This document shows positions 26,386 through 37,506 of a DNA stretch of 64,000 nucleotides, one piece after another (position 1 is the stretch's first letter; every line of letters begins with the position of its first letter). Both the position numbers and the translations under genes were made by a program. The stretch is taken from NCBI GenBank assembly GCA_018335035.1, contig JAGXKT010000006.1:56844-120843 (forward strand), given 5' to 3'. This DNA comes from Phycisphaerae bacterium. GTDB lineage: Bacteria; Planctomycetota; Phycisphaerae; SM23-33. The notes under the pieces were generated by a model. It did not search any database. It had not been told where the DNA came from and saw nothing but the letters and a program-made list of their open reading frames with translations.

Positions 26386-28541
26386 GTCGCGCCCTCCGCC
26401 ATCAGTGCTCTGCGTCCGGTGATGCGCCCGGCCAGAAGCGATTCGCCGATCGTCGCGGCAATTGCCAGGATCACCAGGGGCAGCCACAACTCCCGCCCCA
26501 GCCGGGCCGACAGGATCGTTGGCGCTAACGATCCCTCGGGCGTCAGAACGTTCATGCCCATCTCGCCGGCCAATTCCTTGCGACGATTCGGCTCCAGCAC
26601 GTCGACTGCCGACTCCGCCGTCTGCGGATTGACGGCCACGAGGAACGCCGGCGTGGCGACCTCGCATTTGACGTGATGGAAGCCGACCTGCTCCGTGCGC
26701 TCGAAGATGCCGACGGTTCGCCCGTCTCTATCGAGCGTCTTCGTACCGGTTGTCCGGCCGCGCGGCTCGATAAACGCCACGTCGTCGCCGACGTCCATGT
26801 CGTCCAGGGGCACGACGATGGGCTGACCGACCGGCACGGGAATCTCCAACTCGTGGCGCGTCACGTAGGCCACGATCTGATGGACGAGCATGGGAAACGC
26901 CGGGTTGATGACCATGTTGTGCCAGTCGCGATTGGCCGTGCTGGCGAACAGCACGACCCGCCCGCGTCCCACGCGGCGCTCGACCAGAAGCGGATCGGCC
27001 GCGGGCGCCACGCGCAGCACCACGCGCGCCTCGGCGACGGGCGCCAACGGCAGGTAGCGATCGAATCGTATGCTGCCGAGTTGATCACCGGTCAGGCCCC
27101 GCAGCGTTGCGCACAGCGGGTGATCCGTCAGCGCCGTGTCCAGCGGTCGGCTTTCCTGCCCGGCGAAGGGCTGCGGCTCCACGGCGCCGAGCTTGGCCGG
27201 TAGCAGGTCCGCGGCGCCGCTGCCCAGCCGCTGATTCCACACCTTCGGGCGGGTGCGCGGACCCACGAAGATCGCCAGCCCGCCGCCCGAACGGACGTAA
27301 TTGTGCAGTCGCGAGACGAGCTTTTCGGGGATTTCGGCCACGTCGGCCAGCATCACGACTTCGTACCGCTCGAGACGTGTCCGCAGCAGTTGGCTCCAGT
27401 CGATCGACTCGCACTCGATGGGGGCGGACGTGCTTCCGTTGCGGGGCAACTCCAGCGCCGTGACCAGGAAATCGGCCGCGCCCTTGAACGGCTCGGCCGA
27501 CGGGGCCCCGTCGACACAGAGCACTCGCAACTGCTCGCGGACGTGGGCGACCTCGTACCGCACGTTGTCCAGCGCCAGCTCGTCGCCGGTGACCACGACC
27601 CTGATCCGCTTGCGTCCCGCCTCCGTCAGGGGTGCCAGGAGGGACACGGTCGCCGTTTCGCCCGGTTCGAGGCGCTTGATGGTGGTATCGTCCAGCGGCA
27701 CGCCATCGACCCGGCACGTTACGAGGAGCCCTTCGCGTGCCTGCTTGCCGAAGTTCCGCACCTTCGCCGTGTACCGCGCCATGGAATCGCGGCGCAGAAC
27801 GCCCGAGGCCAACTGCAAATCGGTCACGGCCACGTTCTCGCCGTGGTCGGTCCGCACGGGCACGAGCCGCACGGCGGCCTGGTCTGACAGGCGCTGGATA
27901 TGCCTGCGGCTCTCGTCCGGCAGGGCGTTCCAGTCGCGCGACTGAACGTCGGTGACGAGGTAGACCTCTTTCTCGGGGACCTTCATCTCGCCCAGCAGCG
28001 GCGCGACGGCGTCCGGAAAGGCGTCCAGCCCCGCCGGCTCGGCCAGGGGGCGCGCCTCGTCCAGGACGGCCGAGAAACGCTCGGCGCGAAACGGCACGTT
28101 TCGCAGGAGAATGCGATTCGGCGCGCCCAGCAACACGAGCGAGACGGGGTCGCCCTCCTCGATGGTCTCGGCGATCTGGCGAACCCGCTCGACGGCGCGG
28201 TCGAAGCGCGAGCGCACGCCGGCCTTGTGCATCATGCTGTACGAGCCGTCCAGCGCGATTACGACGCCGGCACGGCTCTCGCCCAGCGGTGCGGCGGCTC
28301 CGGAGCGCACGACCGGGCGGGACAGCGCCAGGACCACCAACGCCACGGCGAGGCACCGAAGCAGCATCAGCAGGATGTCCTTCAGGCGGATCTGGCGCGA
28401 GCGCACCTGGGCCGCACGCGCCAGAAACCGCATCGCGGCCCACCGCGTCTGGCGGAAGCGATACAGGTTCAGCAGGTGCGCCAGGATGGGCACGCTGACG
28501 CCCAGAAGGCCCCACAGCATCAACGGATTGAGGAAACTCAT
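26382..28541 (-). CDS. BatA-type VWA-domain membrane protein
   Basis: The 719 residues begin MSFLNPLMLWGLLGVSVPIL, the N-terminal double-transmembrane BatA signature, with helices at about 8-24 and 56-76. A VWA domain with MIDAS motif DGSYS (98-102) follows, then Ig-like regions and an amidotransferase-like segment (LHNYVRSGGGLAIFVGPRT). The C-terminus has another helix near 690-708. With MoxR and DUF58 encoded upstream, this is the usual MoxR-VWA module, thought to use AAA+ chaperone activity to mature or insert metal-dependent or envelope proteins. Nine bp separate it from the DUF58 gene. Confidence 0.88.
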   Translation of the reverse strand: MSFLNPLMLWGLLGVSVPILAHLLNLYRFRQTRWAAMRFLARAAQVRSRQIRLKDILLMLLRCLAVALVVLALSRPVVRSGAAAPLGESRAGVVIALDGSYSMMHKAGVRSRFDRAVERVRQIAETIEEGDPVSLVLLGAPNRILLRNVPFRAERFSAVLDEARPLAEPAGLDAFPDAVAPLLGEMKVPEKEVYLVTDVQSRDWNALPDESRRHIQRLSDQAAVRLVPVRTDHGENVAVTDLQLASGVLRRDSMARYTAKVRNFGKQAREGLLVTCRVDGVPLDDTTIKRLEPGETATVSLLAPLTEAGRKRIRVVVTGDELALDNVRYEVAHVREQLRVLCVDGAPSAEPFKGAADFLVTALELPRNGSTSAPIECESIDWSQLLRTRLERYEVVMLADVAEIPEKLVSRLHNYVRSGGGLAIFVGPRTRPKVWNQRLGSGAADLLPAKLGAVEPQPFAGQESRPLDTALTDHPLCATLRGLTGDQLGSIRFDRYLPLAPVAEARVVLRVAPAADPLLVERRVGRGRVVLFASTANRDWHNMVINPAFPMLVHQIVAYVTRHELEIPVPVGQPIVVPLDDMDVGDDVAFIEPRGRTTGTKTLDRDGRTVGIFERTEQVGFHHVKCEVATPAFLVAVNPQTAESAVDVLEPNRRKELAGEMGMNVLTPEGSLAPTILSARLGRELWLPLVILAIAATIGESLLAGRITGRRALMAEGAT

Positions 28542-28550
28542 AGTCGCCCT

Positions 28551-29445
28551 TTACCCCGTCCGTTGACTCGTGGCCGACCGCCTGGCGAGAAATTCCGAGA
28601 GCACCACGTCCACGGGACGCGACGTGTCGACGAGGTCGTAGTCCACGTGACTGCGCTCGCATCCGGTGCGAACCGTGTTGAGAAACGCCTGCAGGTCTTC
28701 CATGTAGATATCGCGGATACGGTCCGGCTGCGTGGTGAACTCGTCCTCGCCTTCGAGCCCCTCGAACCGCCACGTGCCGCTAAACGGGAACGTCAGTTCG
28801 TAGGGATCCAACAGATGGAAGACGATCACGTTATGCCCGCGAAAGCGCAGATGATCCAGCCCGCGGAGAAAGCCCTCCTCGTCCTCCAACAGGTCCGAGA
28901 ACAGTACGACGACGCCGCGGCGGTTTACCCGGTGCGCCAGCTCGTGCAATTGCGCAGCGATGTCGGTCCGCGGCTGGCCCGTCGCCTCGGCGAGACGCGC
29001 GTCGAGCAGCCCGAGGATACCCATGGCGCTGCGTGGCGGGTCGTAGCTGCGCAGCGTCGAATCGAACACGCCCAGGCCGACCGAATCCCGCTGTTTGAGG
29101 ATCAGGTAGGCCAGCGAGGCGGCCAGGTACTTGGCGTACTCCAATTTGCTGACGGCGCCGGAGCCGTACGTCATCGAGGCGCTGGCATCGAGCAGCAGGT
29201 GCGCCTCGTAGCACGTCTCGGCCTCATAGAGCTTGGTGTAATACCGCTCGGTGCGGGCGTACACGCGCCAATCGAGATGCCGGAGCGGGTCGCCGGGGAC
29301 GTACTGGCGATGATGCGCGAAGTCCGTGCTGAAGCCGCGCAACGGGCTGCGGTGTGCCCCGACACGGAGCCCCTCGACCACCTCGCGGGCGATCAGCTCC
29401 AGCGATCCGATCTTCTGCAACGTCTCCGGATCAAGATAGCGAAGA

Positions 29446-29471
<26 letters not shown>
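28551..29471 (-). CDS. DUF58-family VWA-like protein
   Basis: I chose ATG 29471 ([10 protein letters not shown]), giving 306 residues. It overlaps the end of the moxR frame by 26 bp, a common sign of coupling. The DUF58 core is clear: [17 protein letters not shown] at about residues 53-69, followed by a VWA-like DASAS metal-site motif (95-99). The protein looks cytoplasmic. It is the standard neighbour of MoxR ATPases and is presumed to bind the AAA+ ring or its clients. Confidence 0.92.
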
Positions 29472-30498
<1,027 letters not shown>

Positions 30499-30715
30499 CG
30501 GTCCTTTTCTCCACAGAACGGTTCGCGGTTCTCTCGTGCTCGGCCGATGTGGCAGACCGACTGCACGGACGGGCGACAGAAGCGGCAACAATTACGCGTA
30601 GAACACGCCGGCGTCAAAGGGGTGTCGCAGAAAATGGCGGAATTAGCGCGCTGGGGCCGAAGTGACCGTCAGATCGGGACGGCTCGTGGCCGCGGCAACA
30701 CAGGTCTTGCCGGCC

Positions 30716-31717
30716 TCACCCCGCTGACAGGGCGGCGTCGCGACGCGGCTTGAGCAGCAGCCACAGAAAGAACGGGCCGCCCAGTAAGCTCGTGAATATG
30801 CCGACAGGGAGCTCCGTAGGGGCAAAGGCCGTCCTGGCGATGGTGTCGCACACCACGAGAAACGCGCCGCCAAACAGCAATGTCGCCGGCAGTAGACGGC
30901 GGTGGTCCGGGCCGACGAGCAGCCGACAGATGTGCGGGCACATCAGCCCAACGAAGCCGATCGGCCCGCAGATCGAGACGATGACGCCGACCATGGCCGA
31001 GACGACTAGGAACACTAACGTCTTCGTGCGCCCGACGGCTACGCCGCGGCTGGCGGCCAACTCCTCCCCGACGGTCAACAGATTCAGTTCGCCGACGAAT
31101 GCGGCCAGCAGGACCGTCCCGGCGGCGACGAACGGCAACGCCCGTAGCGGCGCCTCGAAGCCAATCATGTGCAATCCGCCCATGATCCAGCGAAGGATGC
31201 GGAATGTGTCGTAGACGTCGCCTGTGTACTGAATTAACAGGATTAAGCTTGAGAAGAAGAAGTTGACGGCCACGCCTGCCAGCAGCATCGTGCCGGCGGA
31301 GCAGTCCCGCTTGAGGCGCGTCAGCCCATAGACAATGCTGATGGCCAGTAACGCGCCCGCCATGGCCGCGACGCTGACGCCCGAGAGCCCCAGAAACGCC
31401 GCGCCAATGCCCAACCGCACGCCGATGGCCGCACCAAAAGACGCTCCGCTGGCGACGCCCAGCGTGAACGGCGTCGCGAGGGCGTTGCGGAACATCGCCT
31501 GGAAGGCCATGCCCGCCGCGGCGAGGCCCGCGCCGGCGACCCACGCCAGGCACGCACGCGGCAGGCGGATATCCCAGAAGATCTGCGCATCGGGGTCGTT
31601 TGAGCGTATGCGAAACAGGGCGTCCCACGAGATCGGCCTGTCGCCGATGAACGGCGCGCAGAGAACCACGGCGCACGAGCCCAGCAGGAAGATCGGCAGC
31701 CAGGCATAGCGCTTCAT
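30716..31717 (-). CDS. BtuC/FecCD-type ABC transporter permease
   Basis: This 333-residue polytopic membrane protein starts at ATG 31717, overlapping the ATPase stop by four bases. It has about ten hydrophobic segments and the family pattern: WDIRLPRACLAWVAGAGLAAAG at the third helix, then GPIGFVGLMCPHICRLLVGPDHR, which forms the coupling loop region. FecCD-type permeases carry cobalamin, haem or ferric siderophores across the inner membrane. The specific ligand cannot be told from the permease. Confidence 0.93.
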   Translation of the reverse strand: MKRYAWLPIFLLGSCAVVLCAPFIGDRPISWDALFRIRSNDPDAQIFWDIRLPRACLAWVAGAGLAAAGMAFQAMFRNALATPFTLGVASGASFGAAIGVRLGIGAAFLGLSGVSVAAMAGALLAISIVYGLTRLKRDCSAGTMLLAGVAVNFFFSSLILLIQYTGDVYDTFRILRWIMGGLHMIGFEAPLRALPFVAAGTVLLAAFVGELNLLTVGEELAASRGVAVGRTKTLVFLVVSAMVGVIVSICGPIGFVGLMCPHICRLLVGPDHRRLLPATLLFGGAFLVVCDTIARTAFAPTELPVGIFTSLLGGPFFLWLLLKPRRDAALSAG

Positions 31718-32508
31718 GGCGCGACCCCCTGCGGCGCGACCAGGCGCAGACCCGTGACGGGGTCGTCCAGAAAGCGAAACGATGCCCCGAACACGCGTTC
31801 GAGCGTCTCCTCGCATGCCAACGCGTCGGCCGGCCCCGTCCAGGCGACCGCTCCGTCGCGCAGTGCCAATACCTGCCCCCCCGTCAGCATTGCGGCATTG
31901 ACATCGTGGGTCACACTGAGAACCGTTGCGCCGGCAATACGGTTGATCGAATGCAGAATCTCGGCGACCTCCGCCTGGTGGCGATAGTCCAGGAATGCCG
32001 TCGGCTCGTCGAGCAACAGGACGTCGGCCCCCTGAGCCAGGGCAGCCGCGATGAACACCTTCTGCCGCTCGCCGCCGCTGAGCGTGTGCAGCGTTCGATC
32101 GGCAAACCTTTCGACATCGGCCTGCTTCATGGCGGCCGCGATCGCCGCGCGGTCGCCCGAATGGGCCGTGCCGAACGGGCCGGAGTACGCGTAACGCCCC
32201 ATGCGGACAAACTCGCCAACCGTGTACGGGAACCGCTGGTTCTCGCCCGGTTGTGGCACATAGGCGACCCGCCGGGCCAACTGGCGTTGCGAGTAGCGGC
32301 TCATATCACACCCATCCAGCCGCACCCGGCCGGTCCAGCCGGTATGAATGCGCATCAGGCATTTCAGCAGCGTGCTCTTTCCCGCGCCGTTAGGGCCGAT
32401 AACAGACCACGTTTCGCCCGCGGCGATCGATGCCGAGACGTTGCGGAGGATCGTGTGCCCGCGGATCGCAAACGACAGCGACTCGATGGCCAGTGCCGTC
32501 TCAGCCAT
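31714..32508 (-). CDS. BtuD/FecE-type ABC transporter ATPase
   Basis: The protein has 264 residues from ATG 32508, which is preceded by AAGGAG. Walker A is GPNGAGKST, the signature is LSGGERQKV, Walker B is LLLDEPTAFLD, and the H-loop is SVTHDVNAA. It powers the adjacent permease. Its start overlaps the end of the binding-protein gene by eight bases, so the three genes form a coupled operon. Confidence 0.95.
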   Translation of the reverse strand: MAETALAIESLSFAIRGHTILRNVSASIAAGETWSVIGPNGAGKSTLLKCLMRIHTGWTGRVRLDGCDMSRYSQRQLARRVAYVPQPGENQRFPYTVGEFVRMGRYAYSGPFGTAHSGDRAAIAAAMKQADVERFADRTLHTLSGGERQKVFIAAALAQGADVLLLDEPTAFLDYRHQAEVAEILHSINRIAGATVLSVTHDVNAAMLTGGQVLALRDGAVAWTGPADALACEETLERVFGASFRFLDDPVTGLRLVAPQGVAP

Positions 32509-33457
32509 CCGGCACTCCTTCGGAGAAGGCCTCGGGATGCAGCAGCCGAGCCAGCTGTTCCAGGAAGTCCACGTATCGAGGTCCCGGACGCACGGCGTAC
32601 GGGGCGACGATGACATGAACACGCTCCCTGCGTACGGCCGGGACCGTCCGCAGGCGGTTCCACTGACGTGCGATTTGCTCGCGCGTCGGCCCGTCGGGGG
32701 GCACGCGGGCGACTAGGTCCACAATGACGTCCGGATTCAACTGGATTGCCCCCTCCGCCGAGAGTTGCGGGTAGGCGATTGTTGCGTCCTCGTAGGCGTT
32801 GACGCCGCCGGCCAGGCGGATGATCTCGTTGTAGAATCCGTCGCTGCCGACCACAACCATGCCGGCAAGCTGCGCGGATGATGTGTCGCGTTCGATGCAC
32901 ATGAATACGCGGGGTCGGCCCAGGCCGGCGACGGCGTGCCGGACGGCTTCGGTGCGTTCGCCCAGCTCTGCCAGTAACACATCCGCCTCATCGGCTGCGC
33001 CGCAAGCGGCGCCGATTCGGCGTATCGCTTCGTGGACATCGGCGGCAGTCTGGTGGGGCGTGGTCAACGTGCGGATGCCAAGCTTCTCCAGTTCCGCTTT
33101 GGCGTCGCGGTGGGAGTCCAGAAGCACCACCAAGTCGGGCCGCAGGGACACAATGGTCTCGTAACTCGGGTCGGCATACCCGCCGACTGTAGTGATTGCG
33201 CGGGTTTCGGGCGGGTAGTCACAGAAGCGCGTCACGCCGACCACGCGCTCGCCAACGCCCAGAGCAAAGAGAATCTCCGTCGTACTCGGCGCCATGGACA
33301 CAATTCGCTCCGGCCCGTTGCCGCTGTGGTTGCTCGCCTGGCTGGGCTGCGCGGAGCGATACGCCGCCGCCCACACCAGATACACCACCGCCGCAGCGCA
33401 CAGGCCCAGCAGTACAGCACCCACGATCACGAAGCATCGTTTGACAATCGGTCCCAT
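32501..33457 (-). CDS. BtuF-like periplasmic binding protein of ABC importer
   Basis: This 318-residue protein has an N-terminal hydrophobic segment (residues 8-30) acting as an export signal or anchor. The metal/cobalamin-receptor fold is recognised by SMAPSTTEILFALGVGERVVG and FCDYPPE, both close to the BtuF pattern. A long central helix (residues 140-160) fits the two-lobe fold. GGAGAG lies about nine bases before the ATG. Cobalamin is the favoured ligand by motif, but a haem or siderophore ligand is not excluded. No cobalamin riboswitch was found upstream, only a weak promoter (TCGACT 33517-33522, TAACAT 33494-33499). Confidence 0.88.
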   Translation of the reverse strand: MGPIVKRCFVIVGAVLLGLCAAAVVYLVWAAAYRSAQPSQASNHSGNGPERIVSMAPSTTEILFALGVGERVVGVTRFCDYPPETRAITTVGGYADPSYETIVSLRPDLVVLLDSHRDAKAELEKLGIRTLTTPHQTAADVHEAIRRIGAACGAADEADVLLAELGERTEAVRHAVAGLGRPRVFMCIERDTSSAQLAGMVVVGSDGFYNEIIRLAGGVNAYEDATIAYPQLSAEGAIQLNPDVIVDLVARVPPDGPTREQIARQWNRLRTVPAVRRERVHVIVAPYAVRPGPRYVDFLEQLARLLHPEAFSEGVPDG

Positions 33458-33811
33458 GCAGAATCACTCTCCGCGGCAGTGCCGCACGCACCGATGTTAC
33501 ACCGACGGACCGTGCGAGTCGAATGCGCTTCTCAAGGGATCGTGCTAACTACTCTGTTCACATTTTGTGGGCTGCGGCATTAGGGGACGGCACCGACGCG
33601 CCAATGGCCCGAAGATGGGTAAGTCGTCGTGGAAGCAGACGAAACTGCGAACGAATCAACCCGATTCCATGCTTTTGGGCAGTAGGCCATATCGATTCTG
33701 TGAACTCGTACGATACGGCTCTCGGCATCGTATTGCCCATGGCGTTGGCGTATGACATGCGGGCCGGTCTTTCTCGCTGGCGCCACCCCGGCCGTGTATC
33801 ATGCAGGCGCC
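33458..33811. other. Divergent intergenic region, 354 bp
   Basis: It separates the ABC importer from the glycosyltransferase gene. Frames here have no protein character. The minus strand holds a weak promoter for the importer. On the plus strand TATCAT ends about nine bases before ATG 33812, so the glycosyltransferase mRNA may be nearly leaderless, but no good -35 is seen. No riboswitch core was found. Confidence 0.4.
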
Positions 33812-34954
33812 ATGAGAATCTGCCACGTCATAACGCGTCTGATCCTTGGCGGCGCTCAGGAGAACACGCTGTTGACCTGCGAAGGGCTCCATCGCCGCGG
33901 GCACGACGTGACGCTGATCACCGGTCCGCCGCTGGGCCCGGAAGGTCAACTCATGGACCGCGCACGAGCCGGCGGGTACCGCGTCACCGTCGTCGACGGG
34001 ATGCGTCGGGAAATCAATCCGCCACGCGACTGGCGCGCCGAGCGGTCGCTGCGGCGCCATCTGGCGGCACTGAAGCCGGATATCGTGCACTCGCACTCGT
34101 CGAAGGCAGGGATTCTGGCGCGGCGGGCGGCCGCGCGCGTCGGCGGCATGCGCGTGGTCCACACGATTCACGGCTTGCCGTTCCATCCGTACGAACGATG
34201 GTGGCGCAACCGGCTGTACGTGTGGCTGGAGCGGCGAGCGGCACGGCGGACGGATGCTATGGTATCGGTCGCGCACGCCATGACGCACAAGGCGCTGGCC
34301 GGCGGCGTCGGACGCCCGGAGCAGTTCACGACGATCTACAGCGGCATGGAGACGGGCCCGTTTCTGCGTCGCCCGCCGGAAGCCGACGCGTTTCGTGACG
34401 CGCTGCAACTTCCGGCGAACGCCATGCTCGTCACGCAGGTATCACGCCTTGCGGAACTGAAGGGGCATCGTTTCCTGCTGGCCGCGGCCGAACGCCTGCC
34501 CGGAGACGTGCACTTGTGCTTCGTAGGCGATGGGTACTTGCGCGAGCAAATCGAACGGGATATTGCCCGCCGTGGTTTGGGCAACCGCGCTCATGTGACC
34601 GGGCTGCTGCCGCCGCAGCAGATTCCGGCCGTCATGCATGCCAGTGACATCGTGGTGCATTGTTCGTTACGCGAAGGCCTGGCACGGGCGCTGCCGCAGG
34701 CGATGCTGGCCGGTCGGCCAGTGGTGAGCTTCGATATCGACGGCGCACGCGAGGTGGTCGACGCCGACACCGGCGTGCTGTTGGCGCCCGGCGATGTCGG
34801 CGGGCTCGTCACGGCTGTACGCGTCCTGGCCGAATGCCCCGAGCGCCGGGAGGCCCTCGGCGCGACCGGTCGGGAGCGCTGCCGCGACAGGTTCGATCAC
34901 GAGCGGATGGTTGATGAGCTCGAGGCGCTGTACGCGCGGCTCGCCGGGGCGTAG
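33812..34954 (+). CDS. GT4-family glycosyltransferase
   Basis: I chose ATG 33812 (MRICHVITRLILGGAQ), giving 380 residues. The typical GT-B N-terminal strand and glycine loop begin at once. The C-terminal nucleotide-sugar domain contains HSHSSKAG in the N lobe, then VTQVSRLAELKGHRF and the acidic EGLARALPQAMLAGRPVV segment with the EX7E-like pattern. It transfers a sugar from a nucleotide sugar to an acceptor at the cytoplasmic face, probably for cell-surface glycan or lipid. It converges on the HAD gene with four bp between stops. Confidence 0.9.
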   Translation: MRICHVITRLILGGAQENTLLTCEGLHRRGHDVTLITGPPLGPEGQLMDRARAGGYRVTVVDGMRREINPPRDWRAERSLRRHLAALKPDIVHSHSSKAGILARRAAARVGGMRVVHTIHGLPFHPYERWWRNRLYVWLERRAARRTDAMVSVAHAMTHKALAGGVGRPEQFTTIYSGMETGPFLRRPPEADAFRDALQLPANAMLVTQVSRLAELKGHRFLLAAAERLPGDVHLCFVGDGYLREQIERDIARRGLGNRAHVTGLLPPQQIPAVMHASDIVVHCSLREGLARALPQAMLAGRPVVSFDIDGAREVVDADTGVLLAPGDVGGLVTAVRVLAECPERREALGATGRERCRDRFDHERMVDELEALYARLAGA

Positions 34955-34958
34955 CGGG

Positions 34959-35633
34959 TCAATACAGTTCGGCCAAGGCGGCCAGGTCCACGTCCTGCAA
35001 CGATGCCACGATCCGCTCGGCGGCGGCGAGCGCGTCGGCGGGGTAGGAGTTCGTCACGGCCAAGACGCGCATGCCGGCCGCATGGGCGGCCTCGATGCCG
35101 GCGGGGGAGTCCTCGACGACGACGCAGCGCTCGGCGGCGACGGGGCACTCGCGCGCTTCGGCGAGGCGGGTGCGGGTCAGCTCGTATCCAGACGGGTCCG
35201 GCTTGCCGCGGCTGACGTCCTCAGCCGGTATGACCACGTCGAAGCAATCCCAGACGCCCACGGTGCGAGCGGCCTGCTCGATCTCGGCCAGCAGCGCGCC
35301 GGAGCAAATCCCCAGCGGCACGTCGGCACCATGGGCCTCGTGAATCAACTTGACTACGCCGGGCAACGCCGCGATGCCGTCGGAGAACAACTCGTGGACG
35401 AGGCGAGTCTTCGCCTCGATCAACGCGACCACCTGCGCCTCGGACAGCTCCACGCCCTGATCGGCGGCGCAGACGCGGATTGCGTCACGGTCGTCAAAGC
35501 CGAGGTATTTCGTGTAGTACACTGTCTGTGACATCTCGATGCCGGCCGGCCCCAGTACCTGCTGAAACGAAGCCAGATGCACCGGTTCGGAATCCACCAC
35601 CACGCCGTCGAAGTCGAAGATCAATGCGTCCAT
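34959..35633 (-). CDS. HAD-family phosphatase, beta-phosphoglucomutase-like
   Basis: This 224-residue protein has the complete haloacid dehalogenase motif set: DFDGVVVDSE (7-16, nucleophile and acid Asp), S116 in CSGALL, K144 in RGKPDP, and VVEDSPAGI for metal binding. The helical cap follows the first motif, as in the beta-phosphoglucomutase/phosphoglycolate phosphatase group. The substrate is probably a small sugar phosphate. It lies 56 bp downstream of recJ, on the same strand. Confidence 0.9.
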   Translation of the reverse strand: MDALIFDFDGVVVDSEPVHLASFQQVLGPAGIEMSQTVYYTKYLGFDDRDAIRVCAADQGVELSEAQVVALIEAKTRLVHELFSDGIAALPGVVKLIHEAHGADVPLGICSGALLAEIEQAARTVGVWDCFDVVIPAEDVSRGKPDPSGYELTRTRLAEARECPVAAERCVVVEDSPAGIEAAHAAGMRVLAVTNSYPADALAAAERIVASLQDVDLAALAELY

Positions 35634-35689
35634 GGCTTCACTGCCTCTGTTGATGGCGGCCGGCGCCTGTCACGGCTGCCGACGGTGTC

Positions 35690-37435
35690 TTACCATCGCA
35701 CGTCGCGGAGCTTCAGTTCCACGTTGGTCCGGCCGTTGAAGGTATTCAGCGTTACCTCGGCGGCGACGTCGACGCGGGTGACGCCTTCGAGCAGGTCGGC
35801 CAGGTCACCCATGCCGAAGCCGACGGCGCGCACGGCCGTGCCGTTCTGTCCCAGCGTCAGACCGGCGGTCCCGCCGCCGCGTCCCATGCGGCGCGGGGGG
35901 CGGATCACCTCGCAATCGCGCAACGCCACGATGGGGCGCGGGTTGCCCTGTCCGAACGGGGCGAGGTCGGCCAGGCGACGGGCCACTGGAAACGTCAGAT
36001 GCGCCAGTTGCGTCTCGACGTCGATCCGCACGGCGGGGGTAAGCTGCTCGACGGCGATGTGCTCGCGGGCGTGGGCCCGCAGCGCCTCGCCGAAGGCGTC
36101 GACCTTGTCGGGCGCGATGCGAAGGCCTGCGGCCATCGCGTGCCCGCCGAAGCTGACCAGATGCTCGCTGCACGCGGCCAAGGCGTCGCGCATCGGGTAG
36201 CCCGGTATGCTTCGCGCTGAGCCCTGGCCGCCATCGTCACCGAGGGCGATGAGCACGGCCGGTCGGGCGAACCGCTGCACCAGCCGGGAGGCGACGATGC
36301 CGATCACGCCGCTGTGCCAGTTCTCCGAGGCCAATACGATCGCGCGGTGCTCGTCGTCGGCTAGATTTTGCGATTCGACCAGCGCGACGGCCTCGTCGGC
36401 AATGTTGCGCTCGGCGCGCCGGCGCGCGGTATTCTGCTCGGTGAGATACGCGGCGATTTTCGCTGCGCGTGCCGGTGCGACGTCGGTCAGCAGTTCCACG
36501 GCCAGGCGCGCGTGACCCATCCGTCCGCACGCATTCAGGCGCGGTCCGAGCACGAACCCCACGTGATAGGCGTCGAGGTTCTCGCCGTCGAGCTTGCCGG
36601 CGCGGAGCAGCGCGCGCAGGCCCGGATGCTGTGTAGCCGGAACGCTGCGCAGCCCAAACGTTGCCAGCGTGCGGTTCTCGTCGACCAGCGGAACGACGTC
36701 CGCAATGGTTCCCAGCGCCGCCAGGCCCGTCGCATCCATCAGAAACGTCCGCCAGGCCTCATCGACGCGCTGCCGGCCGCAAATCTCGCGGGCAATCTGC
36801 CAGACGAGCTTGAACGCCACACCCGAGCCCGCCAGATGCGGGTTGGGGTACGTCCTGTCGTTCATCGCGGGATGGACGATCACATCGGCGGGGGGCAGTT
36901 GATCAGGCGGAGCGTGATGGTCGGTAACGATAACCTCAAGTCCGGCCGCGCGCGCCTCGGCGACGGGCTCTGCCCCCGCGATGCCGCAATCGACCGTCAC
37001 GAGCATCGTCGCGCCGTCGGCGGCCAGTTTCGCGACGGCGGCGCTGTTGAGCCCGTATCCTTCTTCGAGACGGTGGGGGACGTAGTAGCCCGGCTCGGCC
37101 CCCGCCATGCGAAGGCATGTCAGCAGTTGCGCCACGCCGGTGATGCCGTCAACGTCGTAGTCGCCGTAGATGACGATCCGACGCCCGTCGGCGACGGCGC
37201 GGGCGATGCGCCCGGCGGCCTCGACGGCGCCGGGAAGCATCGTCGGGTCGTGCAGGTCTGCATAGCGGGGCGTGAGAAAGGCGCGGGCGGCGTTGGCGTC
37301 GTGCAGGCCACGATTGGCAAGCACCTGGGCTACGAGCGGATCAGTGTGCAGTTGACGGGCTAGGGCCTCCGCGTCGGGATGCGGATCGGCAATCTGCCAG
37401 CGGGTGCTGTTCGGCCTCCATGCGCGCCGGGCCAT
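35690..37435 (-). CDS. recJ: Single-stranded-DNA exonuclease RecJ
   Basis: The protein has 581 residues from ATG 37435, which GAGG precedes by seven bases. RecJ degrades single-stranded DNA 5' to 3' in recombination and mismatch repair. The DHH phosphoesterase motifs are present: GDYDVDGITG (91-100), VTVDCGI, and the DHH motif in VTDHHAPPDQLP, followed by the DHHA1 region (SFGGHAMAAGLRI) and a C-terminal OB-like domain. The length fits RecJ. An alternative ATG 18 codons upstream has weaker support. Confidence 0.95.
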   Translation of the reverse strand: MARRAWRPNSTRWQIADPHPDAEALARQLHTDPLVAQVLANRGLHDANAARAFLTPRYADLHDPTMLPGAVEAAGRIARAVADGRRIVIYGDYDVDGITGVAQLLTCLRMAGAEPGYYVPHRLEEGYGLNSAAVAKLAADGATMLVTVDCGIAGAEPVAEARAAGLEVIVTDHHAPPDQLPPADVIVHPAMNDRTYPNPHLAGSGVAFKLVWQIAREICGRQRVDEAWRTFLMDATGLAALGTIADVVPLVDENRTLATFGLRSVPATQHPGLRALLRAGKLDGENLDAYHVGFVLGPRLNACGRMGHARLAVELLTDVAPARAAKIAAYLTEQNTARRRAERNIADEAVALVESQNLADDEHRAIVLASENWHSGVIGIVASRLVQRFARPAVLIALGDDGGQGSARSIPGYPMRDALAACSEHLVSFGGHAMAAGLRIAPDKVDAFGEALRAHAREHIAVEQLTPAVRIDVETQLAHLTFPVARRLADLAPFGQGNPRPIVALRDCEVIRPPRRMGRGGGTAGLTLGQNGTAVRAVGFGMGDLADLLEGVTRVDVAAEVTLNTFNGRTNVELKLRDVRW

Positions 37436-37506
37436 CGTGGATCCTCGATCGTCTATTTGGCGCGATTGTAGCACAACGGTGTCCGCCACGGCACGCCAAT
37501 GCGCCG

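Noticed and set aside
33458..33811. Possible cobalamin riboswitch upstream of the BtuCDF-like genes
   Set aside because: GGTGCC and a loose GCCGCAGCCC segment occur on the minus strand, but the conserved B12-box and its kissing partner are absent, so I do not call it.
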